Assembly (NCBI GenBank): GCA_963819735.1
Contig: CAWFXC010000001.1
Location: forward strand, 1,612,001 to 1,676,000
From: CAWFXC01 sp963819735
Lineage (GTDB): Bacteria > Actinomycetota > Acidimicrobiia > IMCC26256 > DASPTH01
Length of the DNA stretch: 64,000 bases
Reading direction: 5' to 3'
Of this stretch, positions 8,882 to 21,600 are shown in pieces; the stretch's first letter is position 1, and each line of letters starts with the position of its first letter. The translations under genes and the position numbers were made by a program. Below the pieces are notes generated by a model. It was not told where the DNA came from. It saw only the letters and a program-made list of their open reading frames with translations, and did not search any database.

Positions 8882-9158
8882 CCCAGACCTCCGAGATGCG
8901 CCGGGCCATCAGTATTCCACCCGAACGTCGGGCGTCGACACCCGCAACGCGCCGGGCGCGGCCGGAAGCGATCCGAACCTGCGCTTTGGTCCTCGCGCTC
9001 CGATAGCGTCTCGCCACGTCGAGACACTTGGCCTTCCGATCGGCGCTGCAGGAGGCGACGGCACGAGAGGTCGACTTGTCGGTCGCGAGGCTGATCCCGC
9101 GTTCCCAACACCAGGGGCGCCGGATTCGACTCGTCGTGACCTATCGGAGGTTGCCGAG

Positions 9159-10355
9159 ATGACACAGCAGTTGGCGTACGTGCCCATGGGGGCCGACACC
9201 TGGACCGATCCGTCAGCGCTCTACGAGTACCTGCGCGACCACGAACCGGTGCACCAGGCGCCCCAGGGGTTCTGGGTCCTGAGCCGCTACCAAGACGTGT
9301 TCGAAGCTGCACGCGACACTGAGACGTTCTCGTCCGCGCAGGGTCTGTCGTTCGTCAACGACGTCGCCGAGCTCGGGCTGCTGCCCACCATCGTGATGAT
9401 GGATCCGCCCGATCACACGCGCTATCGGCGCCTCGTCGCGCGCGGGTTCACGCCGCGCGAGGTCAACGAGATCGAACTCGATCTGCGCGCGTTCGTGCGG
9501 GCCCGAGTCGATGTGCTCGTGCGTGCGGGGAGCGGCGATTTCGTCGCCGCGCTTGCCGCGCCGGTCCCCTGTTACGTGGTGGCGAGTTACCTCGGTGTCG
9601 ACGAACATGAGCGGGCACGGTTCGCGGGGTGGACCGAGATGATCGTCCAGTCGGCCGCCGGGGGCCATCGCGAGGGAACCGATGCCGCGTTGGCCGATCT
9701 GTACGGCTTCTTCACCGAGCAGATCGAGCGCCGCCGCCGTGAACCGTCCGGTGACATGATCTCGCTGCTGCTCGCCGCCGGCCCGGAAGAGGTCGGGCTC
9801 AGCGCCGAAGAGATCCTCGGCTACATGTTCGTCATGATCGCCGGCGGCAACGACACCGCGATCGGTCTGCTCGCCGGCGGCGTCGAGCTCCTCGCCGGGA
9901 ATCCCGACCAGCGCGAGATGCTGATCGACGATCCGTCGTTGATCCCCAACGCGGTCGAAGAGCTCCTCCGGCTCACCTCTCCGGTGCAGGGGCTCTGCCG
10001 GGTGACCACCCGCGACGTCACGCTGCACGGCACCGACATTCCCGCTGGATCACGAGTGTTGTTGTGCTTCGGGTCTGCCAATCGTGACCCGCGCGAGTTC
10101 GGACCGACCGCCGGCGCTCTCGACGTGCACCGAGACATCGCCACCCACGTTGCGTTGGGGAGCGGCGCGCACTTCTGCCTCGGCGCGTCGGTCGCGCGCC
10201 TCCAAGGTCGGGTCGTGCTCGAAGAGCTCCTCGACCGCTGTCCCGACTACACCGTCGATTCGGGCGCGGCGCGCTATGCCGACGGACCGTTCACTCGGCG
10301 CCACGAGCGTCTTCCGTTCCGGGCCGGGGGCGTGTCGGAGGTCGCGGGCATCTGA
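9159..10355 (+). CDS. cytochrome P450
   Basis: A 398-residue soluble bacterial P450 with every hallmark in place: the I-helix oxygen-activation motif AGGNDT (228-233), the K-helix Glu268-x-x-Arg271 (EELLRL), and the heme-ligand loop LGSGAHFCLG with Cys340. MMDPPDHTRYRRLVARGF is the usual N-terminal substrate-region signature. It is a monooxygenase needing ferredoxin and reductase, neither of which is encoded nearby. ATG 9159 follows GGAGG at 8 bases; the open frame upstream is not coding. The substrate is unknown. Confidence 0.95.
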   Translation: MTQQLAYVPMGADTWTDPSALYEYLRDHEPVHQAPQGFWVLSRYQDVFEAARDTETFSSAQGLSFVNDVAELGLLPTIVMMDPPDHTRYRRLVARGFTPREVNEIELDLRAFVRARVDVLVRAGSGDFVAALAAPVPCYVVASYLGVDEHERARFAGWTEMIVQSAAGGHREGTDAALADLYGFFTEQIERRRREPSGDMISLLLAAGPEEVGLSAEEILGYMFVMIAGGNDTAIGLLAGGVELLAGNPDQREMLIDDPSLIPNAVEELLRLTSPVQGLCRVTTRDVTLHGTDIPAGSRVLLCFGSANRDPREFGPTAGALDVHRDIATHVALGSGAHFCLGASVARLQGRVVLEELLDRCPDYTVDSGAARYADGPFTRRHERLPFRAGGVSEVAGI

Positions 10356-10361
10356 GCGGGA

Positions 10362-10925
10362 GTGACCGAGGTGGAAGCCCCGGCTCGACCGCGCATCGCT
10401 ATCCCGTCGCCGTGTCAAGATTCTGGGTATGTATCTGGCCAGCGTCCCACTGCTCGCGACTATCGCGATCAACTGACGGCAGGACTGGCATTGACTCGTC
10501 GTGTGGGCCTGGTCGGGTGCGTGAAAGCAAAGAGGTCGTCGCCCGCAGCTGCGGCCGACCTCTACACGTCGGCGCTTTTCGTAGGTCGCCGTCGGTACGT
10601 CGAACGAAGCTGTGATGAGTGGTGGATCCTCTCGGCCGAAAACGGATTGGTGCACCCGAGTCGGGTGCTCGCGCCCTACGACGTGACTCTCAAGAATGCA
10701 TCGCGCCTACAGCGCCGGCAGTGGACGATCCGAATTCTCGATGCACTTGACCGCGATGCGCCACTCGTTCGCGGCGACGTTGTTGAGATCCACGCCGGTT
10801 CGGAGTATCGAGACTTCGGCTTGCTCGACGGACTCGCGGATCGAGGCTGTGTAGTGGAGATCCCGACCGGGGGCATGCGAATCGGTACGCAGCTGAAGTT
10901 CTACAAGGAACACAAGGAGAGGTGA
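10362..10925 (+). CDS. DUF6884-type protein
   Basis: A protein of up to 187 residues. The family core starts at about residue 44: RRVGLVGCVKAKRSSPA, LYTSALFVGRRRYVE, DEWWILSAENGLVHP and APYDVTL, all typical of DUF6884. The domain often sits beside nuclease-like genes, and a nucleotide- or base-modifying role is suggested only by context. The GTG at 10362 is the first start; a TTG at 10491 fits the family's N-terminus better, and the leader between is unlike the family. It overlaps the next gene by four bases (GTGA), which implies joint function with the GIY-YIG-like partner. Confidence 0.8.
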   Translation: MTEVEAPARPRIAIPSPCQDSGYVSGQRPTARDYRDQLTAGLALTRRVGLVGCVKAKRSSPAAAADLYTSALFVGRRRYVERSCDEWWILSAENGLVHPSRVLAPYDVTLKNASRLQRRQWTIRILDALDRDAPLVRGDVVEIHAGSEYRDFGLLDGLADRGCVVEIPTGGMRIGTQLKFYKEHKER

Positions 10926-11283
10926 GCACGCGCGGCGAACACCCCGACGAGTTCTACGAACTCATGCACGATCTCAGTGACCAATGCGGCTGGCCGCGCA
11001 CGTTCGCAACGTGGTTCCGCCAGTCAGGCTGGCCCGTCGCGGTGTCTACTTCTTTTTCGAACCGGGTGAGGTGCGCGCCGACGGCGTCACGGCACGCGTC
11101 ACGCGAGTGGGCGCGCACGCGCTGCGACCGTCGCGCTCCACGCTCTGGCGCCGACTGGCCCAGCACCGTGGAACGCCTGGCGGCAGCCTGCCTGGTGGCG
11201 GTAACCACAGAGGGTCGATCTTGCGCCTCCACGTGGGTAAGGCGCTACTCGCTTCAGGAGGGTGGCCCGCCAAAACCCCATGA
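10922..11283 (+). pseudogene. GIY-YIG-like nuclease family gene, frameshifted and C-terminally truncated
   Basis: It starts with a GTG overlapping the DUF6884 stop: HPDEFYELMHDLSDQCGWPR in the first frame. At about 11030-11040 the reading passes to the next frame, which gives RRGVYFFFEPGEVRADG, RVTRVGAHAL, TLWRRLAQHRG and GGGNHRGSILRLHVGKALL. The GVYFF and RVGAHAL elements suggest a GIY-YIG-type fold, by inference. A one-base indel in a GC-rich run (GGCCCGTCGCGG) explains the switch. The stop at 11283 comes before the usual C-terminal third of the family, so a second lesion or true truncation is present. Confidence 0.7.
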
Positions 11284-11597
11284 TCGCGTTCGCGTGCCGA
11301 CGGCGTAATGCGTCACGTTGCTATGAGATCGCATCCCCAACTCATCGGGGCGTGAGGCGATGGGTGCTTCAGTCGCTCTGAGCCTTTGCTATTGCACGGC
11401 TTCACAATGGCACGCGTGCCTGGCGCCCAACTCTGCTCGGCAAGTCCTGTGCCGACGCCGACCCGTACTTCGGCGACTCACCGATGATCGACGTTGCGTT
11501 TCCGCCGCGTATCAACGCCGCTTCGACTCTTGGCCGTTCTAGCGCGCATGAGTTTCTGGCCTTCGCCCAGTCGCGCTCGACGTTCGATGGTGATGAC
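11284..11597. other. no gene recognised
   Basis: About 310 bases between the truncated GIY-YIG-like gene and the stop of the convergent helicase. Short open frames exist on both strands, but none looks protein-like. It may contain decayed C-terminal sequence of the GIY-YIG-like gene. Confidence 0.4.
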
Positions 11598-14500
11598 CTA
11601 AAAGTGCTGGTCTTCAGCTTCTTGACCGCGAGTGATCAGGAGATTCTGCATTTCCGGGGTCAGCGGTGTGAGTAGGCGGAACGTAACCGACATCGGCTTG
11701 GAGCCCTCGTGCGACAACGGCACGACCAGGCCGCAGTAAACAAAGGCGGTCTCCTTGCGGGTTCGCCGTGCCCACAGGTGGATTCGGTGGCCGTTGGCGG
11801 GAGCGTCGAGGATGCGCGTTCCCTTCAGCGAGCCCGGTGCCGTCTGGTTTTGTGAGCTCCACACGACGCGGTCCGGTCCTTCGAAGTGGTCCACGTATTC
11901 GGCGCCTTGTTGCATGTCGTCCTTGACGAGCGTGACGTAGAGGATCTCGTTGCCACCGCTCGAGATGTGACCAGACTGCCCCCATTTTCCAAATGAGTAC
12001 TCCTCGCCGAACAGTGCGGGGACCTGGGAACGCTTGTGCGTCTCTCCGATCTGTGCAGCAAGTGGGTTGATCGTCCGTTGGTCGAGCCGTGAGACCAGGC
12101 GCGCAACAACGCGCATGTCGGATCGTCCCTTGATCGCGGGTCGACCCGGGGTATCTGATCGGAGGACCCAACCGTTGTCGTCGCGAGCGAGTCGCTTCAG
12201 TACCGCGCTGCTGCCATCTGCCGCCGCCTGCTGGACGAGCACGCGGTCGCCATCGAGGTCAGCAAGTCGGGAGTTGCGCGTCCATTCGAAGAGGAGCGGG
12301 TCACCTTGTTGGACGGGATCTCCGCCGCCTGCCATTGAGTCACCCGTGGCAAATGCGACGAAGTTGTGGGTCGGATCGATGAACTGATCGGCGGCCGGTT
12401 GCACCCGCACCACGGTTGCATCGGCAGACGGTTGCGGCGCAGTGAATGCCCCGCACGCCACTTCGTAAGTCGGGAACAGCGGAATGACTTCGCCAATGCC
12501 GTGGTCTTCGAGCCCTTCGGGGAACATTTCCCATTCCGCGCTCTCTTGTCGGAATAGCACGGCATGGTTCGTGCCCGGCAGTCCCGCGGATGGGCCGAAC
12601 CAGCCTCGCAGGAGATCGTGAAGCGCGTTGCCCTGTTCGCCAGGCCGCGTGGCGACGTTGAGCGCGACCTTGACGAAGTGAGCGTCGAGCGATTCTCCGT
12701 TGGCTCTGAGTGTCTCGTCCAACCTTCGGGCAGCTGGGGATACCGGCTCCGGTCGAGCCAGATGATCGGCCGGCCCTCGGCGTGGCTCACCCGGCACCGA
12801 ATCGTCGATGCCGTATTCAATCGATTCCGAAGCAGGTACTCGGCGAGGCGCCATTCGATGAGCTCAGCGGCCATTGCGTCGAACGCCTCTCCGATGTCTT
12901 CCGCGATTGCAAAGGTGGGAATCAACCTGTTCTCGCGAAGCTGGAAGAGCGAGCGGCTGCTGTCGTTCGCGAGATGCTCGATCGGCCACTTCAACCAGAA
13001 TCGAGACCAGGTCTCACCGTCGGCCGCGACGGGGTCCGGCAGCTCATCGTTGGTGGCATCAAGAGTAAGGCGAGGGTCCGATGCCACGATTCCGTGACTG
13101 GTTGCGGCGAGCTGCTGGACGTCCGCACCGGTTCGCAGAGTCCCGTCGTGGAGCATCGCGCGCAGCGCGACGAGCTTGTAGGACTTCGTGACGTGTTCCT
13201 TCTCGAGGGCGGTGAGGACGTCGCCATGGCGCTCGACTACGGCTGCCGCGCCATTCGTGAGCAGTTCGAGGTCGCGAAGGAGTCCGAACCAGTGCCCGTG
13301 AGCAGGACGCGCGCTCCGTAGATTGAATCCCGACCGGAACGCTTGCACGGCACTCGGGCGATACCCGTTGGCCTCGGTGTACTCCAGGCAAAAGTCGGCC
13401 AGCGCCTCTCGCGTCGAACGGCGCGTCATCGATGCAAGTAGGTCGATTGCCTCGACTTCATAGACGACGGAGCAGCCTTCGGGGAGATTGAAATCACCCC
13501 TGCGCGCCACGTCGACTACCTGTGACGGAGTGGGCGCGGCACGACCACCGAGTGAGAGCAGCGTCCGCGGCTTGTTGAGGAAGCTGTGATGGTTTCCGAT
13601 GAAGTCGATGACTCGCAGCCGCTCCTTCCCGGGTGATTTGCACAGTCCTCGCCCAAGTTGTTGCAGGAAGATGACCGGCGACTCTGTGGGTCGGAGCATA
13701 AGGACGGTCTCGATTTCAGGCACGTCGAGACCTTCATTGAACACGTCGACGGTGAAAATGACCTCGACATCCTGGTCGCGTAGCTGTTGTACGGACCCTT
13801 GGCGCGGAGCCGACGTACTGCCGCTGTGGACCGCGACGGCGCGTACCCCTGCGGCCGTGAAGTGTTTGGCCATGAAGTCGGCGTGCGTGACGGAACAACA
13901 GAAGGCGAGCGTCGGACCGCCTCCCTTGTCGCGCCAAGACTCGAGCGCTTGGTCTGCTCTCGCTTGAGTTTCTACGGCTTGAGCGAGCGCGTCCGGATCG
14001 AATCTGCCATTCCTCCATGGAATGGGTTCAAAGTCTGCGACGTCCTTGAGACCCCAGTAAGAGAAGGGAACGAGCTCTGCACGTTCGATGCCCTGTACCA
14101 GATCGCATTCGTACACGAGATTGTCCCCGCAGAGCGCGAGCAAGTCGGCGCCGTCCATCCGCTCTGGCGTCGCGGTGAGGCCGAGGAGAAACGCTGGATC
14201 GAAGTAGTCAATGACGCGCCGGTAGGTCCCAGCAGCTGCGTGGTGGAACTCGTCGATGACGACGTAGTCGAACGCGTCGGGGCTGAATTCGGCCAGACGG
14301 CGACTCAGCGTTTGCACTGAGGCAAAGACCACGTCCGCGTCGGGCTGGCGCTCCTTCCCGTAGAAGAGGCCGAGCTCGGCGTCAGGACGCACCTGGCGAA
14401 ATACGTCTCTGCTCTGAGTCAGAATCTCTTCTCGATGCGCGACGAAGAGCGTGCGCCGCACTGCCGGCCTACTCGAATCGAAAGCGGCGAGCCATGTCTT

Positions 14501-15631
14501 CCCGAGGCCAGTCGCCATGACGACCAGCCCAGCCCGAAAGGCCGCTGCGCGCGTGGTCTCGAGTGCATTGATCGCCTCGACTTGAATCGGTGTTGGCGCG
14601 ACGGGTTGGCGAGGCGGGTCGATCTCAACGCCGACCAGGTCGGGTTCCATCGTGCGGTCAGGGGTCTTGCGCTGCGCCCGGTAGTTTCGAAGCAGGTCAT
14701 GAGTCAGATCGACGGCGCGTTGGTCGTGCCAGAGGCGATCGAAAGCGGCAATGAGCTCTCCCACATCGCCGACTTCGCGCACTCCGAGGTTCCATTCGAC
14801 TCCGCCATCGATCCCCGACTTCGACAGATTCGAACTGCCGACGAATCCGATCCCCTCCGGCCCCGTGGATGAGCTGAACAGATATGCCTTTGGGTGAAAA
14901 CTCAGCCTGGGGTCCTGCCATACTTTGGCGGCGAGTGATCCTCGATCTGCGGTAGCACTCTCCAAGAGATCAAGAAGTTCCGCAAGCGCGTCGGGGTCTG
15001 TTACGTCCATGTAGTCAGTCGTTAGTACGCGAACCGTCGCTCCACGGGCGACTGCGTCGCTCAGCCTCGGGAGAATCAACTCGAGCCCCGATCGCATGAT
15101 GAAGCTCACCACTAGGTCGATTCGGTCGAGATGCTGTGAGCCGAGTGCGCGAACGAGCTCGAGTCGCAGCATCCCGGACGCTTGGCTGGCGTCGTAGAGC
15201 TGCGCCGGTGTTCGCGCTGGCGCCTGCGACGGGCGATCGGTCAAGTAGTTGCTGGCGCTGGAGATGACCTCTCGGATTCCACCTCGAGGATCCGGGACGT
15301 CGCCCTGGTATCTCGGTATCACATGAATGTGTAGGTGATCCAGCGTCTGGCCCGCTGCAGCTCCTGCGTTGAATCCAATGTTGTAGCCGTCCGGATGAAA
15401 CCGACTATCGAGAACGTGCTTGAGCTCGGTGACGAGCGCGAGCAGATCCGACTGTTCGGAAGTCTCAGCTTCCCACAACGTCGCAATGTTCCGGAACGGT
15501 ATGACGAGAGCGTGTCCCTCGCTGACCGGATATGCGTCGAAGATGGCGAAGCCCGAGCGATTTTCAACCAGCCACTTGTCTTGCGGGATCGCACGGAATG
15601 GTGAGCTGTCCATCGGGGTGCTGTCCGCCAT
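11598..15631 (-). pseudogene. HIT-PLD-SF2 helicase-DUF3427/S24 fusion protein, one frameshift
   Basis: Together the two frames encode about 1,340 residues. In order: a HIT domain (about 15-130; His99-x-His101-x-His103 in DHLHIHV), a phospholipase D-like nuclease domain (about 165-310; SFHPKAYLF, GSSNLSKSG), and an SF2 helicase (about 340-740; ATGLGKT Walker A at 373-379, DEFHH at 460, TATP at about 486, QQLGRGL). A DUF3427-type region with an S24/LexA-like module (ATGDSMAGGGDPVQQGDPLL, later AVLKRLARDDNGW) ends the protein. At about 12715 one base is missing (GWT to ETLRANGES), and the reading then stays in the second frame to 11598. It is a likely DNA-acting defence or repair protein; no named system is assigned. 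The upstream 190 bp carry no obvious LexA box. Confidence 0.85.
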
Positions 15632-15861
15632 TCTGCACTCAGGATTCTCGCCGATTCGCGACGTCAGCTTGACACCAGTATTGCATCGAATAGTCGCGCC
15701 GAAATCACAGCGACCCGTAGAGGAGCTGCTCGTATGGGGACAGTTGCTTCTCGCATCTGGCGAAGACTTATCGATCTGCGAGAAGCGCTGAGAGCGCGGA
15801 CGATTCCCATGCGCCAGCCAATATGCGTTGCCAGCCCTTCCCCGCCCGTAGCCTCGCGCCC

Positions 15862-17927
<2,066 letters not shown>

Positions 17928-18002
17928 CGCGTCGGCTGGCTCCGAAGCGCTCTGCTCGGCCGCGTCGTAGTGTGCGAGACAACCGACACCGAGGGAGGCC
18001 TC

Positions 18003-18401
18003 ATGGTCGAGCGCAGTGCGGTCAATCCGTGGACGTGGTCGGTGGCCTTCGGGTTCAACCAGGGCGAGCTGGTCGAGGGTGCCGACAAGGTGTTGTTCTG
18101 CGCCGGGCAGACTTCGGTCGACGCCGAGGGCGTCCCGCAACATCCGGGCGACATGGCGGCCCAGATCTCCCTTGCCGTCGACAACCTCGAGGCGGTGCTG
18201 CGCGAGGCGGGGATGACCCTGGCCAACGTCGTTCGCCTGAACTTCTACACGACCGACGTCGACGCGTACCTCGCCAACGCCGCGGTGCTCGGCGCGCGCA
18301 CCGGTGCCGCCGGGGTCGCCCCCGTCGGCACGCTGTTGGGCGTCGCTCGCTTGGCGTTCCCGGAGCTGCTGATCGAGATCGAGGCCACCGCCGTCGCCTG
18401 A
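18003..18401 (+). CDS. RidA family protein (YjgF/YER057c/UK114)
   Basis: A 132-residue protein with the RidA fold: SVAFGFNQGELVEGADKVLF, then AGQTSVDAEG, QISLAVDNLEAVLREAGMTL and VVRLNFYTTDVD, ending ELLIEIEATAVA. The family forms trimers, and RidA proper hydrolyses reactive enamine/imine intermediates; paralogues have other roles. The usual catalytic arginine near residue 105 is not clearly in place (VARLAFP is present), so true RidA activity is uncertain. ATG 18003 follows GAGGGAGG. Confidence 0.9.
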   Translation: MVERSAVNPWTWSVAFGFNQGELVEGADKVLFCAGQTSVDAEGVPQHPGDMAAQISLAVDNLEAVLREAGMTLANVVRLNFYTTDVDAYLANAAVLGARTGAAGVAPVGTLLGVARLAFPELLIEIEATAVA

Positions 18402-18510
18402 CACGGGGAAGCCGACGCGACGCGCGACCGCGCGTCCCGGCGCGCCGGGAACGTGAGTAGCGTCCGCGCCGATGCGGTTCGCTCACCGCGGACCTCGGGG
18501 GAGTGCAACG

Positions 18511-19818
18511 ATGACGCGAGCCGGGGGAGTGTTCGTCGCGGTGCTCGCCGTCGTCACTGCGATGGTCACGACCACTGCGCAGGCCGCCACGGCTTCGCAT
18601 CCGGTCACGCCCATCCAACACGTCGTCGTGATCGTGCAGGAGAACCACTCCTTCGACAGCTACTTCGCCACCTACTGCCACGACCACGTCGACCCGCACA
18701 CGAAGCAGCCGGTGTGCGACGGCGGCCCCACCACCTACCCCGGCACCACCACCCCGCCGATCACCCTCGACGACGCCGCCAACGCCGCCCACGATCCCAA
18801 CCACTTCCAGTCGTGCCAGCTCGCCGAGATCGACGGTGGGAAGATGGACGGCTACCTCACCGCGCCCCCGTCGGAGGGCACGTGCGGCACGGCCGGCAAC
18901 TACGCGTACGTCACCGACGATCCGTCGTCGCCCGCTGCCTACTACCACCAGCTCGCGGGCAAGGGTGCGCTCGCCGACCACTACTTCCAGTCGGTCGCCG
19001 GCGCGTCGTCGTCGAACGACATGTACCTGTGGGCCACCCGCTTCACGTTCAAGGACAACGACATCGAACCGCTCGCCGTCGGCCACCAGTGCTCCACCAC
19101 CCAGACCACGCAGCAGCTCGACGACGTCACCGACCCCACCGCCCACCGCAACCTGGGCAAGTCGTTGTCCGACGCCGGCGTCACCTGGGCGTGGTACGCC
19201 GACGGCTACGCCGCCATGCAGGCCGCGGGATCGTCGTGCCCGCCGACGGGGGGCTGCGGGATCACGCTGCGCACCTATCCCTGCGTGTTCGACCCCAGCG
19301 ACATCCCGGCCGAGTACTACCGGAGCTCGGTCGACCAGCCCGCGCACATGCGCGACTACGGACAGCTCGCCACCGACATCACCGCCGGCACGCTGCCGAG
19401 CGTCGTGTTCGTGAAGGCGATCGGCTACGAGACCGAGCATCCCGGCTACGGCACCACGGTGTCGGCCGGCGCCACCTTCGTGCACCAGACCATCGACGCC
19501 ATCGAGCAGTCGAAGCTGGCCAAGAACACGTTGGTGCTCGTTACGTGGGACGAGTCGGGCGGCTTCTACGACCACGTCGCGCCGCCCGCGACGAGTTCGG
19601 TCGACGGCGAGCCGTACGGGCCGCGGGTGCCGTTGCTCGCGGTGGGGCGGTTCGCCCGTGCGGGTGCGGTGTCGCACCGGGTGCTGGAGCAGTCGTCGAT
19701 CGCCAAGTTCGTCGAGTGGAACTGGTTGGGGCGTCGTACGGGCCAGCTCGACGGGCGCGACGCGACGGTGAACAACCTCGGCAGCCTCCTCGTGCCTGGG
19801 TTGCACGTTCCTGCTTGA
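18511..19818 (+). CDS. secreted phosphoesterase (phospholipase C / acid phosphatase AcpA superfamily)
   Basis: A 435-residue protein with a signal peptide (MTRAGGVFVAVLAVVTAMVT, cleavage near AQAATA). The mature part starts IQHVVVIVQENHSFDSYF, the metal-binding and nucleophile region of the phosphoesterase family, and ends with VLVTWDESGGFYDHVAPP and GPRVPLLAVG, both family signatures. It hydrolyses phosphoester bonds outside the cytoplasmic membrane; phospholipid versus phosphate-ester preference cannot be told. ATG 18511 sits 7 bases after GGGGGAG; the ATG at 18472 is possible but would leave a poor signal peptide. Confidence 0.9.
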   Translation: MTRAGGVFVAVLAVVTAMVTTTAQAATASHPVTPIQHVVVIVQENHSFDSYFATYCHDHVDPHTKQPVCDGGPTTYPGTTTPPITLDDAANAAHDPNHFQSCQLAEIDGGKMDGYLTAPPSEGTCGTAGNYAYVTDDPSSPAAYYHQLAGKGALADHYFQSVAGASSSNDMYLWATRFTFKDNDIEPLAVGHQCSTTQTTQQLDDVTDPTAHRNLGKSLSDAGVTWAWYADGYAAMQAAGSSCPPTGGCGITLRTYPCVFDPSDIPAEYYRSSVDQPAHMRDYGQLATDITAGTLPSVVFVKAIGYETEHPGYGTTVSAGATFVHQTIDAIEQSKLAKNTLVLVTWDESGGFYDHVAPPATSSVDGEPYGPRVPLLAVGRFARAGAVSHRVLEQSSIAKFVEWNWLGRRTGQLDGRDATVNNLGSLLVPGLHVPA

Positions 19819-19835
19819 CGCGCTGGGGCTTGTAA

Positions 19836-19851
19836 TCGAACGTGTGTTCGT
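19836..19851 (+). promoter_or_regulatory. LexA (SOS) box
   Basis: TCGAACGTGTGTTCGT, a match to the actinobacterial LexA consensus TCGAAC-N4-GTTCGA with only the last base changed. It lies 63 bp before the HNH gene start and just before a TATAG-like hexamer, so LexA bound here would block transcription. The related 13E12/DUF222 genes of mycobacteria are known LexA targets. Confidence 0.8.
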
Positions 19852-19914
19852 ATAGAGTGGCGGCGAGCTTCCTCGACTTCCCCGGTCCGGTTGGTCTTTG
19901 CCGCGGGGAACGCG

Positions 19915-21133
19915 ATGTTCGAACAGCTCACGGTTGCGATGCAGCACCTGCGGCAGGTGGTCGCGGGCTTCGAGCCTGAACTGGTCGACGGTGCACGCGC
20001 CCGTGAGCTGGTCGAGTTGTTCGGCGAGGTCGAACGGCTGGGCGCGGCAGGGAAGGCGCTGGCGGCGCGGCAGGTGGTGGCCACCGGCTCGTGGAAGCAC
20101 GACGGGGCACATCGCGACGCGGCCGATTGGTTGGCGTCGACGACGGGCGCCAGCGGTCGGTTCGGCGCGCTCCACGTTGGAGACCGCGGCGCGACTGGAG
20201 TCGCTGCCCGCGGTCGACGCCGCGTTCCGCGCCGGTTCGTTGTCGGGCACTCAGGCCGAGGTCATCACCGACGCTGCTTCTGTTGATCCTCACGCCGAGT
20301 CGGCCTTGCTCGAACGGGCGCAGCACGACGGCATCCGTGGATTACGCACCGAAGGCGCGCGGATCAAGGCCGCCGCGTGCGTCGACGAGATGGCCCGCTA
20401 CGAACGAGTGCGGGCCTCGCGGTCGATACGACATTGGACCGATCCCGACGGCGCCGGCCGCATCGACATCCGCGGCCCCGTCGACCAGACCGCTCGCGTG
20501 CTCGCCGCGCTCGCCCCGTACGAGAAAGACCTGTTCGACGCGGCGCGCAAGGCCGGGCGTGAGGAACGATCCGACGCCCTCGCGTTCGATGCCCTCATCG
20601 CCCTTGCCGACGCGTCCCGCGTCGCCGCCGACGACGAAGCGACCAAGGCGGCTGCTTCACGGCCTGCCACCACGGCCGTGATCCGCATCGACCACGCTTC
20701 GCTGATCCGTGGGCACACCGAACCCGGCGAGGTCTGCGAGATCGTGGGCTCCGGGCCGATCCCGGTGGCGGTCGCGTCGAAGTTGCTCGACGACGCGTTC
20801 ATCAAAGCCGTGCTGGTCGACGGCACCGATGTGCTCGCGGTGTCGCACCTCGGGCGCACGATTCCCGCGCGCTTGCGCACCGCGATCGAGGAGCTCTATC
20901 CCGAATGCGTGCTCGAGGGCTGCCACATGACCGAGAACCTCGAGATCGACCACAACGTCCCCATCGAAGAAGGCGGTCGCACCGAGCTGCGCAACCTGGG
21001 CCGGCTCTGCTGCCATCACCACCACTACAAACACAAACACGGCCTGCGCCTGGTTGGTGAAGACACCAATCAGCGCTTCGTCAAACCCGGCCCGCGCCAA
21101 CCACCTGACCCGACCGACCCCGACGACCCGTAG
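19915..21133 (+). pseudogene. DUF222/HNH endonuclease (13E12-like), one frameshift
   Basis: The first frame encodes the start of the DUF222 domain (MFEQLTVAMQHLRQVVAGFE, LFGEVERLGAAGKALAARQV, GASGR). At about 20170 it passes to the next frame: STLETAARLESLPAVDAAFR, GTQAEVI and on through the domain. The end is an HNH motif (ECVLEGCHMTENLEIDHNVP, GRTELRNLGRLCCHHHHYKH). The joined product is about 405 residues, the usual size. HNH proteins of this class are probably DNases, often multicopy and mobile-like. It is preceded by a LexA box. The shift may be an assembly error. Confidence 0.88.
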
Positions 21134-21202
21134 CACGACGCTCCTTTCCTCCCGCCCGAGCCGCGACGGTCCTTGCCAGTGCCCGAATCGCAAGGAGAGA
21201 AT

Positions 21203-21457
21203 GTGGTCGATGAACGGAGCCGATTGCAGCTTGCCGACGCCGCGAAGCGCGCCTTCGGTGACGACGCCGGGATCACGCTGATGGAGCTTCTGCCGCCCGT
21301 CGGTTGGGCCGATGTCGCCACCAAGCAGGATCTCGAGCTGCTCGAAACCCGGCTCGAGGTGCGCATCGAGCGCGGCACTCGTCAGACGATCGTGACCATG
21401 GCATCGCTCATGATCACCGGGTTCGTGGCCACCGTCGTGGCCGTCATCGCCCGCTGA
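21203..21457 (+). CDS. small coiled-coil protein with C-terminal membrane helix
   Basis: An 84-residue protein starting with GTG shortly after AAGGAGAG. AAKRAFGDDAGITLMELLPP, then VGWADVATKQDLELLETRL, a short coiled coil, and a C-terminal transmembrane helix (IVTMASLMITGFVATVVAV). It is paralogous to 2182-2487 (FG-D-A-LM, P-GW-D-TK-L). The function is unknown; membrane insertion is predicted from hydrophobicity. Confidence 0.75.
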   Translation: MVDERSRLQLADAAKRAFGDDAGITLMELLPPVGWADVATKQDLELLETRLEVRIERGTRQTIVTMASLMITGFVATVVAVIAR

Positions 21458-21600
21458 GCCTTACCCGGTAAGGGTTCGGGGCTCTTGACCCCGACGCGCC
21501 GTCGTCCCCGGAATGAGTGTCTCACCCCTATCGGATACTGGCTGCCGCGAGGGGAAATGCGGGGAATCGCCGGCATCGCCCGGCCGAGGGAGCAAACGAC

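Noticed and set aside
8739..9158. Upstream extension of the P450 frame
   Set aside because: The region has no P450 sequence, overlaps the small gene at 8720-8881, and a good ribosome site precedes ATG 9159.
18055..20250. Very long open frame on the minus strand across the RidA, phosphoesterase and HNH genes
   Set aside because: It is antisense to three recognised genes, is Arg/Pro/His-rich in the way of reversed GC-rich codons, and shows no family motif.
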